Of a DNA stretch of 5,016 bases, positions 1 through 5,016 are shown piece after piece. The DNA is taken from the NCBI GenBank assembly GCA_002786505.1, contig PCTK01000037.1, positions 1-5,016 on the forward strand. Reading direction: 5' to 3'. Below the pieces are notes generated by a model. It was given only the letters and a program-made list of their open reading frames with translations. It ran no database searches and was not told where the DNA came from. Numbering within the stretch: position 1 is the first letter of the stretch; every line of letters starts with the position of its first letter. Source of the stretch: Nitrospinae bacterium CG22_combo_CG10-13_8_21_14_all_47_10 (GTDB lineage Bacteria; Nitrospinota; Nitrospinia; Nitrospinales; VA-1). The translations under genes were made by a program, and so were the position numbers.

Positions 1-61
1 GGAGTTTTTCAGCACCCTGCTAGCTTTATATGCGAAGGTCACAGGGGTAAGTATTTTAGAA

Positions 62-715
62 TCACAATAAAAGCTTTTCCACTTCCTCCTTAAGAGCAAA
101 ACCGGAACCAAACCACTTGCCCCGCAAAACCCCATTTCTATCAATCAATAGTGTTGAAGGGGTTCCTTTGAGTTGATAGGTTTCAAATGTTTTTGCCGTA
201 TATTTTTTTCCCTTCAAATAGGACATTACCTGGTTCAAAATGAGTTTCTGATTTTTTTCGGGAAATGAGTCAAATTGAGGGAAATCCTTTTTGATAAAAT
301 CATGCGCGTCCGACAAATAATCCATTGAGTGATACGGCACCAGCCGGTCCCAGGCCACGGGGAAAGTTATGGAATAATCCAGACGGTTATTATTCAGTAG
401 GCCTTGGGAATTTAAAACAGCGTGGGTTTCTCCCACCACTTCTCCAAAATCAATCAGTTTTTTCAAATTTTCAAAAGTGTTGAGTTGGAAATCCTCGAAC
501 GCAGTGGCCAATCCCCAGACCAATAAAGGAGAGTCTTTAAATTTGGCGCTGATTTCCAGGGTTTCTGGAATCGCATGGGTGAAACAACCTGGGCAATTGA
601 CCTGAAATACTTTTATAAGTATGGGCTTTCCCCGTTCATTGCTGATATTGGTTGGGGGGCCTCCAAGCCACCCGTCAACATCCAAATCAATCGCGGGAGA
701 ATTAACCTGCGCCAT
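62..715 (-). CDS. TlpA/redoxin-like thioredoxin-fold protein with CPGC motif and long insertion
   Basis: Predicted thiol-disulfide redox protein of 217 residues. The redox motif CPGC is at residues 41-44, after a beta strand (ILIKVFQVN). The cis-proline loop follows near residues 184-186 (GTP), leading into STLLIDRNGVLRGKWFG, the usual C-terminal half of TlpA/redoxin proteins. About 141 residues separate the second cysteine from the cis-proline, against about 40 in plain thioredoxin, so a large mostly helical insertion is present. No signal peptide or membrane segment is visible, which suggests the cytoplasm, whereas many TlpA relatives are exported. I chose the ATG at 715. An in-frame TTG at 736 would add seven residues, but it has no Shine-Dalgarno and deepens the overlap with the upstream gene. 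The ATG start overlaps the lipoprotein stop by 14 bases, so the two are probably co-transcribed and translationally coupled. The fold is well supported; the partner protein and the direction of the reaction are unknown. Confidence 0.85.
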   Translation of the reverse strand: MAQVNSPAIDLDVDGWLGGPPTNISNERGKPILIKVFQVNCPGCFTHAIPETLEISAKFKDSPLLVWGLATAFEDFQLNTFENLKKLIDFGEVVGETHAVLNSQGLLNNNRLDYSITFPVAWDRLVPYHSMDYLSDAHDFIKKDFPQFDSFPEKNQKLILNQVMSYLKGKKYTAKTFETYQLKGTPSTLLIDRNGVLRGKWFGSGFALKEEVEKLLL

Positions 716-1529
716 CTGTGGGCTCTTCGTTAACAACGTTGATCAAACGGTGGATCATATTCTGCATCTTTTCTGGAGGTCTTTTGGTCAGGGCTTCTTC
801 AAGTAAAAAAATAGCCCGACTTTTTTCACCTTGAAGATTATGAATAGTCCCCAGCATGAAATAAGAAATAAAGCGCTTATCACCTTGGGGATACTTATCC
901 AGTATTTTTTGAAAGTGTTCCGTAGCCTTTGGATAATTTTTCAATCGAAAATAGGAAGTGCCCATACCAAATTCGATATTGTCCTGTAGAAATAAGGGAG
1001 GATTCTGCTTTTTAAGATTTAAAAATAAATTCAGGCTGTTTTTGAATTTACCATCCCGAAAACTTTTCATTGCAGAATTATAATCAGAGATTGAGAAGAA
1101 AACAGGCGGCTTAACTTCCATTATTTTTTTAAGCCTCGCTTCCGCATCCATAAATCCGGCTTTGGACATTTCCAGATCCTTCCGCATTCGTATTATCCGT
1201 TCCTGTTCCGATTCAGCCCGTTGCCCATATTCAGAAATCATTTTATTGATTTCAGGATTAATTTGGTTCATGGATTCAAACAGGGCCACTTCCCGTTTAG
1301 AAAAGGTGGCATGATTCACGAAAAGAATTTCAATTTCCTGGGTCAAGGCATCCAGTTGTAATTGATTTGCCCTCCTTGCCGACAAAACGGTTTCGTCAGG
1401 GGGATACCAGGAGTGCCGCTCTTCCTGGTTTATGGGCCAATGCGTTCTTTCAGCAGGCAGATAACCACCACAAGCATTCAGGAGGAAGGCCAATATAATT
1501 ATAAGACCATTTTTCACTGCACTTTTCAT
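702..1529 (-). CDS. TPR lipoprotein with N-terminal coiled coil (CpoB/YbgF-like architecture)
   Basis: Predicted envelope lipoprotein of 275 residues. Residues 1-20 form a lipoprotein signal peptide: basic start (K2, K6), hydrophobic core LIIILAFLL, then lipobox L-N-A-C with Cys20 as the lipidated residue. Gly21 follows; with no Asp at +2, the E. coli sorting rule would send it to the outer membrane. Residues about 52-137 are rich in charged heptad-like helix and probably form a coiled coil. Three TPR units follow at about 147-178, 183-214 and 219-252 (for example GTSYFRLKNYPKATEHFQKIL). This order matches CpoB/YbgF, the periplasmic partner of Tol-Pal and peptidoglycan synthesis, but CpoB itself is soluble and no tol or pal genes are visible, so the resemblance is architectural. 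BamD-like or another TPR adaptor lipoprotein is possible. The start is fixed by the signal peptide; the SD-like TAAGG lies only 2 nt from the ATG. It is the first gene of a leftward two-gene unit. Confidence 0.8.
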   Translation of the reverse strand: MKSAVKNGLIIILAFLLNACGGYLPAERTHWPINQEERHSWYPPDETVLSARRANQLQLDALTQEIEILFVNHATFSKREVALFESMNQINPEINKMISEYGQRAESEQERIIRMRKDLEMSKAGFMDAEARLKKIMEVKPPVFFSISDYNSAMKSFRDGKFKNSLNLFLNLKKQNPPLFLQDNIEFGMGTSYFRLKNYPKATEHFQKILDKYPQGDKRFISYFMLGTIHNLQGEKSRAIFLLEEALTKRPPEKMQNMIHRLINVVNEEPTDGAG

Positions 1530-1547
1530 CGCCTTACGGTATATAAT
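1518..1547 (+). promoter_or_regulatory. Weak candidate promoter for the DnaJ-like gene
   Basis: A perfect -10 hexamer TATAAT lies at 1542-1547 on the plus strand. The best -35 is TGCACT at 1518-1523 (three of six to TTGACA) with an 18-base spacer, inside the first codons of the divergent lipoprotein gene. An alternative is TTGTAA (1551-1556), 17 bases, then TATCTA (1574-1579), also weak. I see neither a CIRCE element nor a clear heat-shock sigma32-type promoter upstream of this co-chaperone gene. Confidence 0.2.
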
Positions 1548-1566
1548 ATTTTGTAATTAACCTTAT

Positions 1567-1577
1567 GATAGTCTATC
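1567..1577. promoter_or_regulatory. 11-bp palindrome GATAG-T-CTATC, possible operator
   Basis: A perfect inverted repeat with five-base arms around one central base, in the middle of the divergent intergenic region. It covers the -10 box of the candidate minus-strand promoter, a position where a bound repressor would block transcription. It is short, and no regulator gene is in view, so this is a suggestion only. Confidence 0.2.
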
Positions 1578-1598
1578 TAATTACCCCTTATTTATCAA
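1570..1598 (-). promoter_or_regulatory. Candidate sigma70-type promoter for the lipoprotein-redoxin unit
   Basis: Reading the minus strand, a -35 box TTGATA (1593-1598, five of six to TTGACA) is followed after exactly 17 bases by TAGACT (1570-1575, four of six to TATAAT). Transcription would start near 1563, giving a leader of roughly 34 bases before the ATG at 1529. Spacing is ideal but the -10 is imperfect, and in such AT-rich sequence a chance match is possible. Confidence 0.35.
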
Positions 1599-1610
1599 GC
1601 TATTAGGTAT

Positions 1611-2504
1611 ATGAAAAATTACTATTCCATCCTTGGCGTATCCAAAGGAGCCTCTGATGATGAAATAAAAAAAGCTTATCGAAAATTAGCCATGCAATAC
1701 CATCCCGATCGAAACGCTGGGGATGAGAAGGCGGAAGAAAAATTTAAAGAGGTTAGTGAGGCCTATGCGGTACTGAGCAACAAAAAAAAGCGGAGCCAGT
1801 ATGACCAGTTTGGTTCTGAAGGGTTTCATCAGAAATTTTCCCAGGAAGACATTTTTCGTGATTTTGATATCAATGAAATCCTTAGAGGCTTTGGTTTTGC
1901 AGGGGGCAACCCTTTTCAGGGGCAGGAAAGAGGTTTTGGTGGGTTTGGTAGTCCTTTTTCCCAGGGGAGACATCAAGAACGTGAACCGCAAATTCCACCA
2001 ATAAAAAAAGAGTGTGTGATCACCTTTGAGGAAGCGGCATTAGGTTGTCAACGCACCATTTCCATTTCTCGAAATGAGGGCATTGAAGAAACTAATGTGA
2101 AAATTCCAGCAGGCATCACACATGGCAAAGTTTTGCGGGTGCAAGGTAAAGGCCAGACATCGGCTGACGGGAACCGTCGTGGTGATTTGCATCTCCTGAT
2201 TAATGTCCGTTCCCATCCTCTTTTCCGGCGTGAAGGCAGAGATGTCGTGGTGGATGCGGAAATAAAATTAACCCAGGCAATTTTGGGAGCGACCATTGAG
2301 GTTGAAACTTTGGAGGGAATCAAATCGGTCAAAGTTCCGCCAGGAACTCAAAATAATACTAAACTAAAGTTGAAAGGTATGGGAATCAAATTTTCAAATG
2401 GAGTTCGTGGTGATCAGTTGGTAAAGATTATCATTAAGATACCTAAAGTACTAACCCAGGAGCAAATTCCCCATATCCAGTTTTTGCAAGACACAGGTAT
2501 TTAA
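1611..2504 (+). CDS. DnaJ-family co-chaperone lacking zinc fingers (CbpA-like, class B)
   Basis: Hsp40 co-chaperone of 297 residues, predicted to deliver unfolded clients to DnaK and stimulate its ATPase in the cytoplasm. The J domain spans about residues 3-66 and has the essential HPD triad at 31-33, preceded by the basic helix KKAYRKLAMQY. A short Gly/Phe-rich linker follows at about 92-120 (GFGFAGGNPF, GFGGFGSPF). Two C-terminal beta-rich client-binding domains fill about 132-278, with recognisable segments VKIPAGITHGKVLRVQGKG and GDLHLLINVRSHPLFRREGRDV. The four CxxCxGxG zinc-binding repeats of true DnaJ are absent, so this is class B, like CbpA; length is close to the usual 300 or so. 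The ATG at 1611 starts exactly at the J domain, with only a weak SD-like AGG (1605-1607) 3 nt away. It diverges from the lipoprotein gene and precedes a ferredoxin gene on the same strand. I leave the symbol blank because dnaJ, cbpA and djlA-type names are not distinguishable from sequence alone. Confidence 0.93.
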   Translation: MKNYYSILGVSKGASDDEIKKAYRKLAMQYHPDRNAGDEKAEEKFKEVSEAYAVLSNKKKRSQYDQFGSEGFHQKFSQEDIFRDFDINEILRGFGFAGGNPFQGQERGFGGFGSPFSQGRHQEREPQIPPIKKECVITFEEAALGCQRTISISRNEGIEETNVKIPAGITHGKVLRVQGKGQTSADGNRRGDLHLLINVRSHPLFRREGRDVVVDAEIKLTQAILGATIEVETLEGIKSVKVPPGTQNNTKLKLKGMGIKFSNGVRGDQLVKIIIKIPKVLTQEQIPHIQFLQDTGI

Positions 2505-2523
2505 TTTGTTTACTTTAAAATCA

Positions 2524-2565
2524 GCGAATCCTGCAAAAGTTTTAAATCATTTCGCAGGTTATCGC
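2524..2565 (+). other. Imperfect intergenic stem-loop between the DnaJ-like and ferredoxin genes
   Basis: Two nested inverted repeats occupy this gap. The outer pair is GCGA (2524-2527) with TCGC (2562-2565). The inner pair is CCTGC (2530-2534) with GCAGG (2554-2558), and AAA/TTT just inside can extend it around a bulged C. There is no U-run, so it is not a classic intrinsic terminator. It ends 5 bases before the ferredoxin Shine-Dalgarno, so it could be an RNA processing, stabilising or translation-modulating element. Half of the possible pairs are short, so chance is not excluded. Confidence 0.3.
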
Positions 2566-2570
2566 ATTCT

Positions 2571-2574
2571 GGAG
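2571..2574 (+). promoter_or_regulatory. Shine-Dalgarno GGAG fixing the GTG start of the ferredoxin
   Basis: GGAG lies 8 bases before GTG at 2583, ideal spacing. It is the clearest ribosome binding site in the window and supports the non-ATG start. No in-frame ATG occurs before residue 75, which lies beyond three of the cluster cysteines. Confidence 0.7.
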
Positions 2575-2582
2575 AATTATTT

Positions 2583-2879
2583 GTGGCACGCGTATTCTTT
2601 CAAACAGATAATGTAACTCATGAGGTGGAGGATGGGACCCCTCTTATAGATTTCTGTGATGAGGTGGGGGTTTCGCTATCCTTCGGTTGTACTGAAGGAA
2701 CCTGCGGGGTTTGCGAGGTGACAGTGGTTGAAGGAAGGGAAAATGTATCCAGGATAACAGAAGAAGAAAAAGATTATTTGTTGCCTGAGGATCTGGAAGG
2801 AGGAATGCGGCTGGGTTGCCAGGTTAAAATTCGCAAAGGAAACGTGACATTAAACTGGAAAAAAGTAAAAACAAAATAA
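2583..2879 (+). CDS. [2Fe-2S] ferredoxin
   Basis: Small soluble electron carrier of 98 residues with a beta-grasp ferredoxin fold. The cluster ligands are Cys36, Cys41, Cys44 and Cys79: C-TEGT-C-GV-C followed 34 residues later by MRLGCQ. The C-x4-C-x2-C spacing is that of plant-type ferredoxins, whereas adrenodoxin and Isc-type Fdx usually have C-x5-C. The RLGCQ context of the last ligand is typical of bacterial members. Cys25 is an extra cysteine not expected to bind the cluster. The protein has no signal peptide, so it is cytoplasmic, and no fused reductase domain, so it needs a separate reductase that is not in view. It starts at GTG with a good SD. It lies 78 bp downstream of the DnaJ-like gene on the same strand and may share its transcript. 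Its stop is only 8 bp from the stop of the convergent STAND gene. Its redox partner is unknown. Confidence 0.92.
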   Translation: MARVFFQTDNVTHEVEDGTPLIDFCDEVGVSLSFGCTEGTCGVCEVTVVEGRENVSRITEEEKDYLLPEDLEGGMRLGCQVKIRKGNVTLNWKKVKTK

Positions 2880-2887
2880 CGAGCCGC

Positions 2888-5016
2888 CTACAAGCCGCTA
2901 TCTTTGATTTCACTTTCAACTCTTTTTAGCATCCATTCCTTGATTTCTTCATCCAACTTTTTCAAGTTGTCATTGATTTGCGGCCCCGAACAGATTTTGC
3001 TGGCCAATTCCGCATAACTCAGAGCTTCTTGGGTTTCGCCTGATTCCTGGCATGTTCTGGACATGTTCCAGACCGCTTTTGCTTCCATATACCGGTCGGA
3101 ATCCTTTTTTCCCAGCGAACGGGAATGCCGGAAACAAATCATGGATTTTTCGAAACGACTTAGCTCCAAATAAGCATTCCCAAGATTTTCCAATAACGAG
3201 TATTCAAGAGGAAGGACCGCGAACTTTCTTATTTTTGGCAGGCCGCGTTCGTATTTTTCAATCGCGCTTGAGTATTCCTTCAAGCTTTTATGATAATCTC
3301 CCATTTTTTTCAGGATAATGCCCTGCCCTCTGTTATCCCCTAATTTCCTGGAAATTTCAAAGGCTCCATCCAGGCATTCAATGGCCTTTTTATGTTTACC
3401 CATTTGCATATATGTCAGGGATAAATTTTCTAAAATACTCATTTCCTTTTTTTTGAGATTAGCTTGATGGGCCAGGGTTTTAGCTTCTTTTAGATAGGTG
3501 ATGGCTGTTTGGTATTTTTTGACGGTGGTGCATAAACGCCCCAAGTCATCAAGAACCTCAGTCTGGAATTCCTTGTTCCCTAATTTCTGTGCTTTTTCCA
3601 ATGAAAGCTTAAAGTTCAGTTCTGCTCGTTCAAAATCGTTTCCTTTGAAGCAAGCTTGTGCCAGCAAGTGTAATACTTCCATTTCTTTGCTGGTTTTTCC
3701 TTCCAAACGAACAAATTCCAGAACCTTGGTAAAGCATTCAATAGCCCTTTCAAACTTCCCTGTAGAAAGGCAACACTGCCCCAATAGATCCAGTGACATT
3801 TTTTCATCTGCCACGTGACCCAGTTTGCAGGAAAGACCCTGGGCCTCTTCAAGGTATTCAATAGCCTTGTCATAGTACCCCAACGAGTGTAGTTGAACAC
3901 CGAGAGATAAAAGATTGTTTTTTTCAGATTCGACATTCTCTGACTCCCGGGAAGCGGTCAAAGCGGACTCATTCCATTCAATACACTCGCCAGTTGTGTG
4001 TCGCATGGGCATTAGTGCACGGGCCTCTTTACAATAATCACCGCAGAGTTTCGCGATTTTAGTGTCTTCCGAGCTCTTCTGGGCAGACCATTTTTGTCCT
4101 GCTTGAATATTAGACCAGTTCAGGTCAAACAGGTTGAGGGCACTCTCCAAGGCATCTTCATCGTTTTGATAAAGGTCATTGGCCTCTCTCAGGAGTTCAA
4201 AATAATAAAAAGCCAGATTTCGATGTACGAGAATTTTTTCTGATGGCCTGATTTCGGCCGAAATGAGCTTGTGAATCAATTCGTGAAAAAAATATCTTTT
4301 GTTGAGAGTATCGTGCTCGACCAACTTGAGAGACACAAGCCGTCTCAGGTGGTCGCCATCCTTGTCTCCAGTGATACTAGCTACGGCTTTTTCATCAAAG
4401 CAACCGGAAAACAATGCCAGTTTCCGGAATACGGTGGCCGTTTCTTTTCTCATATCTCTGAAAATAATATTAAATATAGGCTCAACATTTCGGTCTATGA
4501 CATCCTTCTTATTTTTATCCTCCGCAAGTTCAAATTCGCCCTCAGGCTTGAGCAACCGCTTTTCTTCACTCAGCTCACGAATCAACATTTCCGCGGGGAG
4601 GTCAGGATTTTCCCGCAAATACGATCCTGCTAAAGATATCGCCAAGGGAGAATTCCCGCACAAATCGTTGATCTCCGATCCCCATCGTTTTGCCTGGGGG
4701 GCCAGATAGAAAAGAAGGAGTTCCGCCTCATCTGGAAAAAATTCTTTCACGGGTTTGGCAAAAGAGCCAGAAACTAAAACTTTGCTGGCGGAGGTAAAGA
4801 TCATCAAACCTGAATTTCCAGGTAAAAGCCTTTTGACCTGACTAGGTTTGGAAACATTTTCAACCAACATCAGAAACCTCTTGCCCTTCAACGCGGCACC
4901 ATAGCGTTGCGTCAGTTCAGCGGGGTCATCAGGAATAGCTTCCCTTGGGAATAAAGCTCGCAGGACATGGCCCATTGCCTTGCTGACTGGCAATGGCTTT
5001 TCACCTACATCCATTA
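2888..5016 (-). CDS. STAND/NB-ARC-type ATPase with TPR array, 5' end cut by window edge
   Basis: Partial gene; 708 residues are visible counting from the first ATG (5014). The frame is open to the window edge and the P-loop (Walker A) is missing, so the true start is probably beyond 5016. Visible NB-ARC features in order: Walker B-like FLMLVENV (47-54), sensor-1/RNBS-B-like LMIFTSAS (70-77), GLPL-like GNSPLAISLAG (120-130), a winged-helix region about 175-260, and an MHD-like FHEL (243-246). A helical linker follows, then TPRs from about 331 to 678 with an exact 40-residue period (conserved LG and AIE positions). STAND proteins are ATP-driven switches: the repeats sense a ligand and an N-terminal domain acts as effector. 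Several positions depart from consensus: Walker B has Glu52 where Asp is usual, the TTR/TSR arginine is replaced by Ala76, and MHD reads FHE. ATP hydrolysis may therefore be altered. It could be a signalling regulator or a defence sensor; the effector domain would decide. It is convergent with the ferredoxin gene. Confidence 0.85.
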   Translation of the reverse strand, partial: MDVGEKPLPVSKAMGHVLRALFPREAIPDDPAELTQRYGAALKGKRFLMLVENVSKPSQVKRLLPGNSGLMIFTSASKVLVSGSFAKPVKEFFPDEAELLLFYLAPQAKRWGSEINDLCGNSPLAISLAGSYLRENPDLPAEMLIRELSEEKRLLKPEGEFELAEDKNKKDVIDRNVEPIFNIIFRDMRKETATVFRKLALFSGCFDEKAVASITGDKDGDHLRRLVSLKLVEHDTLNKRYFFHELIHKLISAEIRPSEKILVHRNLAFYYFELLREANDLYQNDEDALESALNLFDLNWSNIQAGQKWSAQKSSEDTKIAKLCGDYCKEARALMPMRHTTGECIEWNESALTASRESENVESEKNNLLSLGVQLHSLGYYDKAIEYLEEAQGLSCKLGHVADEKMSLDLLGQCCLSTGKFERAIECFTKVLEFVRLEGKTSKEMEVLHLLAQACFKGNDFERAELNFKLSLEKAQKLGNKEFQTEVLDDLGRLCTTVKKYQTAITYLKEAKTLAHQANLKKKEMSILENLSLTYMQMGKHKKAIECLDGAFEISRKLGDNRGQGIILKKMGDYHKSLKEYSSAIEKYERGLPKIRKFAVLPLEYSLLENLGNAYLELSRFEKSMICFRHSRSLGKKDSDRYMEAKAVWNMSRTCQESGETQEALSYAELASKICSGPQINDNLKKLDEEIKEWMLKRVESEIKDSGL
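2981..4024 (-). repeat. Phase-locked 120-bp / 40-residue TPR-coding repeat array
   Basis: Eight clear TPR units have their LG-like position at residues 371, 411, 451, 491, 531, 571, 611 and 651 of the visible protein, and their AIE-like position at 384, 424, 464, 504, 544, 584, 624 and 664. A ninth, degenerate unit with CIE at 344 keeps the phase. Spacing is exactly 40 residues throughout, with no insertion or deletion. At DNA level the shared block ATTCAAT recurs on the plus strand at 3376, 3736, 3856 and 3976, all multiples of 120 bp apart. The remaining sequence has diverged, so the array is old rather than a fresh tandem duplication. The 40-residue unit resembles the longer kinesin light chain-type (TPR_12) repeats rather than the standard 34. 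Confidence 0.85.

Noticed and set aside
15..46. Possible terminator for the leftward unit, CCCTG (15-19) with CAGGG (42-46)
   Set aside because: Only five pairs around a 22-base loop, with no U-run on the minus strand.
1..93. Open plus-strand frame from the left edge to TAA at 91-93
   Set aside because: It is short, its last third is antisense to the redoxin 3' end, and the translation shows no recognisable motif. It could be the tail of a gene to the left, but there is no support for that.
716..736. Upstream TTG start for the redoxin, adding seven residues
   Set aside because: It has no Shine-Dalgarno, deepens the overlap with the lipoprotein gene to 35 bases and adds nothing recognisable; the ATG at 715 is more plausible.
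1686..1991. Minus-strand open frame of 101 codons inside the DnaJ-like gene
   Set aside because: It is antisense to a well-supported conserved protein, with no family resemblance and no ribosome site.
1611..2504. Assignment as canonical DnaJ or as HscB
   Set aside because: The zinc-binding CxxCxGxG repeats of DnaJ are absent. HscB lacks the two client-binding C-terminal domains that are clearly present here.
3616..3936. Second minus-strand frame within the TPR region, 106 codons
   Set aside because: It is a frame-shifted shadow of the TPR array; the in-frame TPR consensus is continuous, so it does not indicate a frameshift.
2981..4024. Regularly spaced repeats considered as a CRISPR array or satellite
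   Set aside because: The 120-bp period is coding, the repeats are degenerate at DNA level and the translation is a clear TPR array.
4271..4709. Two overlapping plus-strand open frames (120 and 136 codons) inside the STAND gene
   Set aside because: Both are shadows of the strongly supported minus-strand protein and have low-complexity, Ser/Phe-rich translations.

Overview
The window holds five protein-coding genes on both strands, tightly packed and about 40-45% GC by eye. A lipoprotein signal peptide with a lipobox cysteine points to a diderm (Gram-negative type) bacterium. Gene content and protein style suggest a proteobacterium-like or Nitrospinota-like environmental lineage, but that placement is only an impression. 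I see no tRNA, rRNA, CRISPR array or complete mobile element.

Left arm (minus strand, 62-1529): a two-gene unit read leftward. The first gene encodes an outer-membrane-type lipoprotein with a coiled coil and C-terminal TPR repeats (1529 to 702, CpoB/YbgF-like architecture). The second overlaps its end by 14 bases and encodes a thioredoxin-fold protein with a CPGC redox motif and a long insertion (715 to 62).

Middle (1530-1610): an 81-bp divergent intergenic region. It contains a plausible minus-strand promoter, an 11-bp palindrome over that promoter's -10 box and a weak plus-strand promoter candidate.

Centre (plus strand, 1611-2879): a DnaJ-family co-chaperone without zinc fingers (CbpA-like), then a 78-bp gap containing an imperfect stem-loop, then a small [2Fe-2S] ferredoxin with a GTG start. 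The pair may be co-transcribed.

Right arm (minus strand, 2888 to the window edge): a large STAND/NB-ARC-type signalling ATPase that runs off the right end. The visible part begins after the P-loop and has Walker B, sensor-1, GLPL-like and MHD-like motifs, a winged-helix region and a TPR array with an exact 40-residue (120-bp) period. Its 3' end lies only 8 bp from the ferredoxin stop.

The most notable object is this NB-ARC/TPR protein. Such proteins act as ligand-sensing switches in bacterial signalling or anti-phage defence, but its N-terminal effector lies outside the window, so its role cannot be settled here. The rest looks like conserved housekeeping: envelope organisation, thiol redox chemistry, protein folding and electron transfer.
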